Below are positions 56,460 through 64,000 of a stretch of DNA of 64,000 nt, piece after piece. Position 1 is the stretch's first letter; each line of letters begins with the position of its first letter. The notes under the pieces were generated by a model that was not told the DNA's origin, ran no database searches, and saw only the letters and a list, made by a program, of their open reading frames with translations. Position numbers and translations under genes: made by a program. The DNA is from KBS50 sp042666615. GTDB taxonomy: Bacteria; Actinomycetota; Actinomycetes; Mycobacteriales; Micromonosporaceae. The stretch covers positions 1 to 64,000 of the forward strand of contig NZ_JBHTDD010000025.1 of the NCBI RefSeq assembly GCF_042666615.1, written 5' to 3'.

Positions 56460-57205
56460 CGGATCGTCTCCTCCCGGGCCGGTCGCAGCAGCGCGGGGTG
56501 CAGCAGGCGGGCATCGCCGGCGCGGTAGAGCCGGGCCCGGGGGCCGCCCTTGGCGCCGCCGCGCTCCGTGGTCCGGCCGGTGCTCTCGACGAGCCCGGGC
56601 ACGGAGAGCACCTTGCGGTGGAAGTTGGCGGCGTGCAGCGGGTGGCCCCACACCGTCTCGTAGACGGACCGCAGGTCGGCGATGGTGAACTCGTCGGCGA
56701 CGAACCGGGTGGCGAGCGGGGTGTATTCCAGCTTGGAGCGGGCCCGTTCCAGGCCATCGGCGACGATCCGGTCGTGGTCGAAGGCGAGGTGCCGGGTCGG
56801 CAGCGCGGAGACCGGCAGCCATTCGGCGTCACCGGCGTCGGTTCCGGCGTTGGGGGCCGGCAGGTCCGGCGCGAACGCGAGGTGGGCCACCGAGATGACG
56901 CGCATCCGGGGGTCCCGGTCGGGTGTGCCGTAGCTGGCGAGTTGCTCGATGTGGGTGCGGCCGAGCCGGTCGGCGTCGAGGCCGGTCTCCTCTGCCAGTT
57001 CCCGGCGGGCGGCGCCGGCCAGGTCCTCGGCCGGGCGGACGAAGCCGCCGGGCAGCGCCCACAGGCCGGCGAACGGTGCCTCGGCGCGCTGGATGAGCAG
57101 GAGGTTCAGCTCCCCGTCGCGAATGGTCAGCGCCACGATGTCGACCGTGACGGCAACCCGGGGGTAGCTGTCCGGGTCGTACCCGGCGAGAAACCGCTCC
57201 TCCAC
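56456..57205 (-). CDS. NrtR-like Nudix / winged-helix regulator
   Basis: The 249-residue protein has a Nudix domain (about 15-150) with an intact Nudix box (Gly54, Glu60, Arg68-Glu69, Glu72-Glu73, Gly75), followed by an NrtR-type winged helix (about 165-235; TIADLRSVYETVWGHPLHAANFHRKV). NrtR-family proteins bind ADP-ribose or related nucleotides and repress NAD or sugar genes; with a full box this one may also hydrolyse. GAGGAGG lies five bases before GTG 57205. It is the first gene of the four-gene operon and faces a DASS transporter across a 25-bp dyad that may be its operator. Confidence 0.87.
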   Translation of the reverse strand: MEERFLAGYDPDSYPRVAVTVDIVALTIRDGELNLLLIQRAEAPFAGLWALPGGFVRPAEDLAGAARRELAEETGLDADRLGRTHIEQLASYGTPDRDPRMRVISVAHLAFAPDLPAPNAGTDAGDAEWLPVSALPTRHLAFDHDRIVADGLERARSKLEYTPLATRFVADEFTIADLRSVYETVWGHPLHAANFHRKVLSVPGLVESTGRTTERGGAKGGPRARLYRAGDARLLHPALLRPAREETIR

Positions 57206-57223
57206 CGTGTCCTCCTCAGTACG

Positions 57224-57248
57224 AGTAAGACTCAGTTTGAGAGTAACT
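57224..57248. promoter_or_regulatory. 25-bp dyad, possible NrtR operator
   Basis: The half-site AGTAAGACTCA (57224-57234) is mirrored, after GTT, by TGAGAGTAACT (57238-57248), with 8 of 11 positions symmetric. It fills the 50-base gap between the NrtR-like gene and the divergent transporter gene, and size and symmetry resemble known NrtR sites. Confidence 0.55.
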
Positions 57249-57255
57249 AGCGGGG

Positions 57256-58995
57256 ATGTCAACCACCTTCACGGCGGGCGCCGCGCCGCCAGCGGTTGTG
57301 CCGGTCAACCAACACCGGCATGCTGTGTCGATGGCTGACATCGATGGCGAGGGACGGGGTGGACAGGCCACTGTCGATGCCGGCGGATCCGGCCCGGCAG
57401 CCGACGGCGGGTCCCAGGTCGACGTCGACAAGGCGTTACTCGGCGGGACGACCTATCGCGGCCTGGCCGAGCAGCGTCTCTCCGACACCGAGGAACGATT
57501 CGAGAAGCGTCGACGCACCCTCGGGCTCTTCCTCGCGCCCGCGCTGGCGTTGATCTTCCTCGCGTTGCCGCTGGACATGCCGGCCCGGCAGCACACCCTG
57601 GCCGGAATCCTGATCGGCGTGATCGTCCTGTGGATCACCGAGGCGGTGCCCATTCCGGTGGGCGGCCTGCTCGGCGTGGCCGCTGTCGTGCTGATGGGGG
57701 TCGCCTCCGCCGCGGACGCGTTGTCGCCGTTCGGATCCTCCACCGTCTTCACCTTCATCGGCGCGTTCATCCTCGCCCAGGCCATGCTCAAACACGGCCT
57801 CGCGCACCGGTTCGCGTTCCGCATCCTGTCGCTGCCGGGCGTCGGCAAGACCACCGGCCGGGTGATCGTCGCGTTCGGTGTGATCACCGCCCTGCTGTCG
57901 GCGTTCGTCTCCAACACCGCCACCGTCGCCATGCTGTTGCCCACCGCGCTGGGCATCCTGGCCGTCATCGCCAAGCTGCTCCAGGCCCGCGGGCTGGCCG
58001 GGCCCGGCTGGGATCCCACCCGGCTGCGGGTCGGCTTCGCGCTCATGCTGATGCTCGCCTACGGCGCCAGCGTCGGCGGCCTGCTCACGCCCGTCGGTTC
58101 GCCGCCCAACCTGATCGGCCGCGGGCTGATCGAGGAGGCCACCGGCGAACGCATCTCGTTCGCGGCGTGGATGGCCGTCGCGTTCCCCATCTGCCTGGTC
58201 ATGTTCCTGGCCCTGGCGACGATCCTGCTGCTGCTGAACAAGCCCGAGATCCGGCGCATCGAGGGTGTCGAGGAGTACGTCGCCGCCGAGCGGGCCCGGC
58301 TCGGACCGCTGTCGCGGGCGGAGAAGAACACGCTCATCGCGTTCGGCTTCACCGTCACCCTGTGGATCCTCCCGGGCCTGGTCGCCCTGATCGCCGGCAC
58401 CGACTCCGCGGTGTACGAGACGATCAGCGGTCGACTCAACGAGGGCGTCGTGGCCGTGCTCGGCGCCGCGTTGCTGTTCCTGCTCCCGACCAACTGGGGA
58501 AACCGGGAGTACACGCTGACCTGGAGCGACGCGGCCCGCATCGACTGGGGCACCATCCTGCTCTTCGGCACCGGCATCATCTTCGGCGCGCTGCTCGACG
58601 ACACCGGGCTGGCCAAGACGATCGGCACCGCCAGCGCCGACTGGCTCGGCCTGACCAGCGTACTGGCGATCACCGCGTTCGCCGTACTGCTGGCCATCAT
58701 CATCTCCGAGACGACAAGCAACACGGCCTCCGCCGCCGTGGTGGTGCCGATCATCATTCCGGTCGCGGTGGCCGCCGGGGTCGATCCGTTCGTGCCGGCA
58801 CTGGCCGCCACATTCGCCGCGTCGTTCGGCTTCATGCTCCCCGTGTCGACCCCGCAGAACGCCGTGGTCTACGGCTCCGGCGTGGTGCCGATCACCAGGA
58901 TGATCAGGTCCGGGGCCTCGTTCGACGTCATCGGGGCGATCCTCATCTTCGTGCTGCTGCCCCTGATGATCGCGCTGGTCGGGATCGGCCGATGA
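57256..58995 (+). CDS. SLC13/DASS family anion symporter
   Basis: This 579-residue divalent anion:sodium symporter (citrate/dicarboxylate/tartrate type) has a roughly 90-residue cytoplasmic N-terminus, then about 12 helices. Family signatures include FVSNTATVAMLLPTALGIL (first SNT motif), GASVGGLLTPVGSPPNLIG and SETTSNTASAAVVVPI (second SNT motif). The dehydrogenase start overlaps its stop (ATGA), so the pair likely takes up and oxidises a dicarboxylate such as tartrate or malate. ATG 57331 is an alternative start; neither has a clear ribosome site. Confidence 0.9.
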   Translation: MSTTFTAGAAPPAVVPVNQHRHAVSMADIDGEGRGGQATVDAGGSGPAADGGSQVDVDKALLGGTTYRGLAEQRLSDTEERFEKRRRTLGLFLAPALALIFLALPLDMPARQHTLAGILIGVIVLWITEAVPIPVGGLLGVAAVVLMGVASAADALSPFGSSTVFTFIGAFILAQAMLKHGLAHRFAFRILSLPGVGKTTGRVIVAFGVITALLSAFVSNTATVAMLLPTALGILAVIAKLLQARGLAGPGWDPTRLRVGFALMLMLAYGASVGGLLTPVGSPPNLIGRGLIEEATGERISFAAWMAVAFPICLVMFLALATILLLLNKPEIRRIEGVEEYVAAERARLGPLSRAEKNTLIAFGFTVTLWILPGLVALIAGTDSAVYETISGRLNEGVVAVLGAALLFLLPTNWGNREYTLTWSDAARIDWGTILLFGTGIIFGALLDDTGLAKTIGTASADWLGLTSVLAITAFAVLLAIIISETTSNTASAAVVVPIIIPVAVAAGVDPFVPALAATFAASFGFMLPVSTPQNAVVYGSGVVPITRMIRSGASFDVIGAILIFVLLPLMIALVGIGR

Positions 58996-60044
58996 GGCAC
59001 CGGATCGCCGTCATCCCCGGCGACGGGATCGGACCCGAGGTCATCACGTCCGCGCGGGCCGTGCTCGACGCCGTCGCCGGCCGGCACGGCATCGCGTTCG
59101 ACTACGACGAGTACGACTGGTCGTGCGAACGCTACGCCAGGGAGGGCGCCATGATGCCGGCCGACGGGCTGGACCTGCTCCGGCCGGTCGACGCCATCCT
59201 GCTCGGCGCGGTCGGCTGGCCCGGCGTCCCGGACCACGTCTCGCTGTGGGGGCTGCTGATCCCGATCCGGCGCACCTTCCGCCAGTACGTCAACCTGCGG
59301 CCGATCCGGGTGTTCGACGGGGTGGCGAGCCCACTGCGGGCCGCCACCGACGTGGACTTCGTGGTCGTACGGGAGAACGTGGAGGGTGAGTACAGCGAGA
59401 TCGGTGGCCGGCTCGGCCGGGGTCAGCCCGAGGAGTTGGCGGTGCAGGAGGCGGTCTTCACCCGCGCCGGCATCACCCGGATCGCCGACTACGCCTTCTC
59501 GCTCGCCCGGGGCCGCCGGGGCCGGCTCGTCTCGGCGACCAAGTCGAACGGCATCGTGCACACCATGCCGTTCTGGGACGAGGTGGTCACCGAGCGGTCC
59601 GCCGGGTTCCCCGACGTCGAATGGCGCGCCGAACACATCGACGCGCTGGCGGCGAAGTTCGTGCTGCAACCCGAACGCCTCGACGTCGTTGTGGCGTCCA
59701 ACCTGTTCGGTGACATCCTCAGCGACCTCGGCGCCGCCGTCGCCGGCTCCATCGGCATCGCCCCCTCGGGCAACCTCGACCCGACCCGGACGTACCCGTC
59801 GATGTTCGAACCGGTGCACGGCTCCGCGCCGGACATCGCCGGGCAGGGCGTCGCCAACCCTATCGGGGCGGTGTGGTCGGTCGCGTTGATGCTCGACCAC
59901 CTCGGTCACGACGCGGCAGCCCGGAAGGTGGTGTCGGCGATCGAGGCGACCCTACGGACGCCGGAAACCCGTACCCCCGACCTGGGCGGCACGGCCGGCA
60001 CTCCCGAGGTGACCAAGGCGCTGGTCGGCCGGATCACCGGCTGA
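58992..60044 (+). CDS. tartrate dehydrogenase / isopropylmalate dehydrogenase family enzyme
   Basis: This 350-residue beta-decarboxylating dehydrogenase has IPGDGIGPEV at the start, RENVEGEYSEIGGR (substrate-site region), Lys in VSATKSNGIVHTMPFW, and the metal aspartates in VASNLFGDILSDLGAAVAGS. GSAPDIAG binds NAD. The YSEIGGR type and pairing with a DASS transporter favour tartrate/D-malate dehydrogenase over LeuB. It is co-translated with the transporter. Confidence 0.88.
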   Translation: MRHRIAVIPGDGIGPEVITSARAVLDAVAGRHGIAFDYDEYDWSCERYAREGAMMPADGLDLLRPVDAILLGAVGWPGVPDHVSLWGLLIPIRRTFRQYVNLRPIRVFDGVASPLRAATDVDFVVVRENVEGEYSEIGGRLGRGQPEELAVQEAVFTRAGITRIADYAFSLARGRRGRLVSATKSNGIVHTMPFWDEVVTERSAGFPDVEWRAEHIDALAAKFVLQPERLDVVVASNLFGDILSDLGAAVAGSIGIAPSGNLDPTRTYPSMFEPVHGSAPDIAGQGVANPIGAVWSVALMLDHLGHDAAARKVVSAIEATLRTPETRTPDLGGTAGTPEVTKALVGRITG

Positions 60045-60068
60045 CCCGATCCCCCGGTGCCGGAACCG

Positions 60069-61136
60069 TCAGGCGCGGAGCAGCCCGGTGAACGGCTCCG
60101 GCCGGTGGCACGTCGAGCCGACATCCACCCGGCTGCCCAGCCGCGCGGCGGCCAGGATCGCCTCCATGGTGTCCAGCACGTGCTGGGCCAGTTCGCCGCC
60201 GGCCCGCGGCTCCCGGCCCGCCTCGATGGCCTCGGCCATCTCGGCCACCCCGATCCCGCGCTCGTTGCCGGTCAGATCCGACCGGAGCGGCACGTCCTGC
60301 CAGCCCGCGTCGCCCCGACCGAGCAGCACCGGGCCCGTGAACAGGTTCGGGTCGGCCAACGCGATCGTGCCCGTCGACCCGTACACCTCGATGCCGTGCG
60401 GAACGGTGCTGGCGGCGACGTCGAAGCTCATCACGACGGTGGCCGTCACGCCGGAGACGAACTCCAGGATCGCGGTGACGTGCGTGTCCACCTCCACCGG
60501 AATGGTCCGACCGTCCCGCGTGGTCCGATGCGGGAAGCTCGCCCGTGCCACGGCGGTGGCGCGCAGCACCGGCCCGAGCAGGTTCACCAGCATGGTCAGG
60601 TAGTACGGCCCCATGTCGAACAGCGGCCCACCGCCAGCCCGGTAGTAGAAGTCCGGCGCGGGATGCCACCGCTCGTGTCCAGCGCACACCATGGTCGCCG
60701 CCGCGGCCACCGGCGTTCCGATGGTCCCCTCATCGACCAGCGCGCGACAGGTCTGCCCGCCCGCGCCGAGGAAGGTGTCCGGCGCGCCGCCGACCCGCAC
60801 ACCACGGGCCCGAGCGGCGGCGAGCAGTGCCCGCCCGTCGGCACCGGTGGTCGCCAGCGGCTTCTCCGCGTAGACGTGCTTGCCGGCAGCCACCGCGGCC
60901 CTACTGACCTGCGCGTGCGCCGCCGGGATCGTGAGGTTCACGACCAGTTCGACCGCCGGATCGGCGAGCAGCGTCGCCACCGTGTCGCCATAGGGCACGC
61001 CGTACCGCTCGGCGCTCGCCCGGGCCCGCTCCGGCGCCAGGTCGGCGCAGGCGACCACCTCGACCGGGGGCAGCCGGGTGAGGTTGGTCAGGTAGATGTC
61101 GCTGATGTAACCGCAACCGATGATGCCGACGCGCAT
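60069..61136 (-). CDS. Gfo/Idh/MocA family oxidoreductase
   Basis: This 355-residue Rossmann oxidoreductase starts GIIGCGYISDIY and has the EKP motif in KHVYAEKPLATTG (Lys near residue 96) and a C-terminal beta-sheet domain with GGGPLFDMGPYYLTML. It is likely a sugar or inositol dehydrogenase. It lies 24 bases downstream of the ThuA gene on the same strand, an arrangement common in carbohydrate operons. Confidence 0.9.
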   Translation of the reverse strand: MRVGIIGCGYISDIYLTNLTRLPPVEVVACADLAPERARASAERYGVPYGDTVATLLADPAVELVVNLTIPAAHAQVSRAAVAAGKHVYAEKPLATTGADGRALLAAARARGVRVGGAPDTFLGAGGQTCRALVDEGTIGTPVAAAATMVCAGHERWHPAPDFYYRAGGGPLFDMGPYYLTMLVNLLGPVLRATAVARASFPHRTTRDGRTIPVEVDTHVTAILEFVSGVTATVVMSFDVAASTVPHGIEVYGSTGTIALADPNLFTGPVLLGRGDAGWQDVPLRSDLTGNERGIGVAEMAEAIEAGREPRAGGELAQHVLDTMEAILAAARLGSRVDVGSTCHRPEPFTGLLRA

Positions 61137-61160
61137 CGACTCCCCCGAGCGATCGAACCG

Positions 61161-61862
61161 TCAGAGCAGGCCGGCGGCCCACAGCAGGCCACGGCCGGTG
61201 AGTTCGGACACCGACGGGTGCCGCAGGACGGCGAGGTCGTGCCCCGGCGCGGCGAAGAACACCCTGCCGGCACCCCACCGGCGGGTCCACACCTGTGGCA
61301 TGACGACGCCCGCGGCCCAGGGCGCCTGCTCGTTGTCCACGATCGTGCTCGTCGCCAGGACGTCGTTCGACGGGTCCACGTGCAGGTAGTACTGCTCCGT
61401 GGTCAGTTCGAACGCCTCGATGCCGGCGATGATCGGGTGGGCGGTCCGGGCCGGCACCGGGTCCACGGTGTGGGTCACCATCCCGTCCAGGTGGGCCACC
61501 CACTGTCCACCGGTCAGCAACTGGTAGTCGGTGCTGGTGCGGAACGCGTCGACCAACCCACCGTGCCAGCCGGCGAGGCCGGCACCCCCGGCTACCGCCC
61601 GGGACAGGCCGTCGACCTGCTCGCCGGTGGCCTCCCCCTGGGTCCAGCACTGTACGATCACGGCACAGCGCCGCAGGTAGTCCTCGTCGGTGTAGACATC
61701 CAGAGTGTCGGCGACCCGGACCCGCAGGCCGGCCCGTTCGAGCCTCGGGACGAACAATTCCACCGCTTCTCGTGGGTGATGGCCGTCCCAGCCGCCCCAC
61801 ACGACGAGGGCATCGCCGCCCCGGACATTCGCGGACCCGGCGGACGTCTCGGATCGAACCAC
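61161..61862 (-). CDS. ThuA domain protein
   Basis: The 233-residue protein of the ThuA family has a class I glutamine-amidotransferase-like fold, with ALVVWGGWDGHHP near the start, GLAGWHGGLVDAF where the elbow sits, and WTRRWGAGRVFFAAPGHD near the end. ThuA homologues act in trehalose and other disaccharide breakdown through a 3-keto intermediate, usually with Gfo/Idh/MocA oxidoreductases as here. GTG 61862 has AGAGGGG seven bases upstream. Confidence 0.87.
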   Translation of the reverse strand: MVRSETSAGSANVRGGDALVVWGGWDGHHPREAVELFVPRLERAGLRVRVADTLDVYTDEDYLRRCAVIVQCWTQGEATGEQVDGLSRAVAGGAGLAGWHGGLVDAFRTSTDYQLLTGGQWVAHLDGMVTHTVDPVPARTAHPIIAGIEAFELTTEQYYLHVDPSNDVLATSTIVDNEQAPWAAGVVMPQVWTRRWGAGRVFFAAPGHDLAVLRHPSVSELTGRGLLWAAGLL

Positions 61863-62079
61863 GCGGACACCCCTCTCGCGATGTCCGGTCACCCTACCGG
61901 CGGGCCAGGCCGATGTCGATCAATACGACGACCCGGACGGTGCGCACACCGAGATCGACGGAGGGTAGCCGAGGGACGGCGCCCAGGTCACCGGTGGTCG
62001 GCGCCGGATGATGATCGGGATACCATGCGATGCGGGCGGCACGGGCCGCCTCCAATCGCCCCCGAAGCCGAGGTAACCC

Positions 62080-63936
62080 GTGAGCCAGAAAATGCCGGCC
62101 GACGACTCGCCGACCGTGACCTTCCCTGCCGTGCCACCGGCGAGGACCGGCACGGACGCCGGGCCGGCGCGACCCGGCGCCGGGGCACCGCCGACGGCAC
62201 CGGACGCCGCGCCCACCGATGCGGATACCGGACCCCCCGGGTCGTGGACCGGCCGGCTCGGCCGGCGGCGGACCCTACTGGCCGCCGGCGTCGCCGTGGT
62301 GGTCCTGCTGGTGGGCGGCGTCGTCGCCTACCGGTACGCCGGCGACGTGCCGCGCGGGACGACCGTCCTCGGCATCGAACTCGGTGGCAAGAGCCGGGCC
62401 GAGGCCGCCGAGGCGCTGCGCGCGGGCCTGTCCGCACAGGCCGACCGGCTGTCTGCACCGGTCCCCGTCAGGGTGGGCGAGCAGGCAGGCGAGGTGTCGC
62501 CGGCCGATGTCGACCTGCGGGTGGACGTGGACGCGACCGTGGCTGCCGCCGCGGAGACCCCGGGAAACCCGCTAAGCGTGCTCTTCGGCTCCCGCGAGGT
62601 TCAGCCCGTGGTGGCCGTCGATCCGGCCAAGCTCGACGAGGTTCTGCGCGGGCGGCTGGGTGACGAGGCCCGGCCCATGACGATGCCGGCGATCACCTTC
62701 TCCGGCACCACCCCGCAGGCCGTCCACCCCGAGCCGGGGCGAGGTCTGGACCCGGAGCGGTCGGCCGGCGCGTTGCGGGACGGTTGGCTCGGCGCCCATC
62801 CGGTGCCGGTGCCACTCGTCGACCTGCACCCCGCCACCTCGGCCGAGGAGGTGGACCGGCTCGTCGCCGAGGTAGCTACCCCCGCGGTGGCCGGCCCGGT
62901 CACAGTCACCACCGACCGCGGCGAGGTCACCGTGCCGCCCACCGCCATCGCCAAGAGCCTGGTGCTGACCGCGGACAAGACTGGCAAGATCAACCCTCGG
63001 GTGGACGGGAAGAAGCTGCGGGCCGCGCTCGCCGGGCCGCTGGGCAAGGTCGAGGTCGCGGCGAAGAACGCCAGCGTGGCGATCGTGTCCGGCAAGCCGG
63101 TGGTGAGCGCCGGGACGGAGGGCCGGCAGGTCGACACCGAGGCCCTCGCCCGGGACCTGCTGCCCGTGCTGTCCAAGGCCGACGACCGCACCGTCACCGG
63201 CACGATGCGGACCGCCGCGCCGGACACCACCACCGAGGACATCGCCAAGCTCGGCATCAAGGAGCGGGTCTCCACCTTCACCACCAAGTTCACCGGCGGG
63301 CTGTCCTCGCCACGCAGCCAGAACATCGTGCAGGCTGCCAAGGAGGTGGACGGCGCGCTGGTCAAGCCGGGCGCCACGTTCTCCCTCAACAAGCACACCG
63401 GCGAGCGGGGATACGCCCAGGGATACAAGGACGCGCCGGTGATCCTCGACGGCAAGCTGGTGCCCGGAGTCGGCGGCGGTGTCTCGCAGTTCACCACCAC
63501 GCTGTTCAACGCCGCCTACTACGCCGGGCTGGAGGATGTCGAGCACAAGCCGCACTCGTACTACTTCAGCCGCTATCCCTCGGTCATCGAGTCCACGATC
63601 TTCTACCCGGACCTGGACATGAAGTTCCGCAACGACACCGAGTACGGGATCGTCATCGACACGTCGTACACCGCCAACTCCATCACCGTATCGATGTGGA
63701 GCACCAAGGTGTACGACAGCGTCAAGACCGAGTGGAGCCCTCGGCGCAACGTCGTCGCGCCGAAGACCGTGGAGCTGCCCGACGGACCCACCTGCATCTC
63801 GGCCTCCGGCAGCGTGGGCTTCACCCAGGACGCGTACCGCGTCTTCCGCAAGGGAGGCCAGGAGATCCGGCGGCAGAAGTTCACCTGGCGGTACGACGCC
63901 GAGCCGCGCTTCGTCTGCGTCAAGAAGCCCGCGTAG
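62080..63936 (+). CDS. VanW family membrane-anchored envelope protein
   Basis: In this 618-residue protein, a disordered Pro/Ala-rich cytoplasmic N-terminus (1-60) leads to one transmembrane helix (about 66-86). Two YoaR-type peptidoglycan-binding-like repeats (about 95-390) and a VanW domain (about 410-545, FTTKFTGGLSSPRSQNI and VGGGVSQFTTTLFNAAYYAG) follow. VanW genes occur with vancomycin resistance sets, but most chromosomal copies have an unknown role in the cell wall. The GTG at 62080 has GAGG seven to eight bases upstream. Confidence 0.9.
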   Translation: MSQKMPADDSPTVTFPAVPPARTGTDAGPARPGAGAPPTAPDAAPTDADTGPPGSWTGRLGRRRTLLAAGVAVVVLLVGGVVAYRYAGDVPRGTTVLGIELGGKSRAEAAEALRAGLSAQADRLSAPVPVRVGEQAGEVSPADVDLRVDVDATVAAAAETPGNPLSVLFGSREVQPVVAVDPAKLDEVLRGRLGDEARPMTMPAITFSGTTPQAVHPEPGRGLDPERSAGALRDGWLGAHPVPVPLVDLHPATSAEEVDRLVAEVATPAVAGPVTVTTDRGEVTVPPTAIAKSLVLTADKTGKINPRVDGKKLRAALAGPLGKVEVAAKNASVAIVSGKPVVSAGTEGRQVDTEALARDLLPVLSKADDRTVTGTMRTAAPDTTTEDIAKLGIKERVSTFTTKFTGGLSSPRSQNIVQAAKEVDGALVKPGATFSLNKHTGERGYAQGYKDAPVILDGKLVPGVGGGVSQFTTTLFNAAYYAGLEDVEHKPHSYYFSRYPSVIESTIFYPDLDMKFRNDTEYGIVIDTSYTANSITVSMWSTKVYDSVKTEWSPRRNVVAPKTVELPDGPTCISASGSVGFTQDAYRVFRKGGQEIRRQKFTWRYDAEPRFVCVKKPA

Positions 63937-64000
63937 GCCGCCACCTCCCGCTGGCCGTTCCTGTCGGCTATCCGGCATCACACGCCTGCTCACACGCCCG

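Overview
The window is 64 kb of very GC-rich, densely coded DNA. Codon use, Actinobacteria-restricted families (DUF397 and helix-turn-helix/DUF5753 pairs, an FxSxx-COOH peptide system, GTG/TTG starts with strong purine-rich ribosome sites) and the gene content point to a Micromonospora-like actinomycete. It reads as an accessory-rich chromosomal stretch. No tRNA, rRNA, CRISPR array or replication origin was seen.

Layout. 0.3-8.2 kb: secreted enzymes (a PA14/sorbosone-propeller/ricin-lectin protein and a 1248-residue subtilisin-like protease) with a divergent TrmB-LuxR type regulator. 8.3-12.05 kb: metH under a probable SAH riboswitch. 12.3-17 kb: a GH2 glycosidase, an OsmC protein, a vanadium-haloperoxidase-like secreted protein and a Clp-N domain membrane protein. 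17.2-26.6 kb: an FxSxx-COOH (cyclophane) RiPP locus with AAC(3)-like transferase, precursor FxsA, radical SAM FxsB and HExxH hydroxylase on the plus strand, converging on fxsC-fxsT on the minus strand. 26.8-28.9 kb: an MFS exporter and a divergent HxlR regulator. 29-33.3 kb: a three-gene carbohydrate-type catabolic operon facing a LacI regulator, with two operator-like palindromes. 33.4-38.7 kb: a SagB-like oxidase, PspC protein, M28 peptidase and MFS transporter.

38.8-46.3 kb: a mannoside uptake and cleavage operon (lipoprotein, two permeases, GH2 beta-mannosidase) with two LacI operators. Its own lacI is reduced to an internally deleted remnant. 46.3-53.1 kb is a worn region: an HxlR-peroxiredoxin fusion, an MFS gene, an IS982 transposase stub, a frameshifted DUF5753 regulator, a SUKH protein and a large palindrome. 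53.1-57.2 kb: a tightly overlapping four-gene operon with an NrtR-like Nudix regulator, a J-domain/pseudokinase, a vWA protein and a divergent adenylosuccinate-synthetase paralogue. I know no named system with this composition, and it is the best candidate here for something undescribed. 57.3-60 kb: a DASS transporter and a tartrate/isopropylmalate-type dehydrogenase, divergent from that operon across a 25-bp dyad. 60-64 kb: a Gfo/Idh/MocA oxidoreductase, a ThuA protein and a VanW cell-envelope protein.

Three long, nearly perfect palindromes (near 21.36, 26.79 and 52.52 kb) sit at gene ends. They look like dispersed palindromic repeats and/or bidirectional terminators. The palindrome at 21.36 kb contributes the last codons of the HExxH gene.
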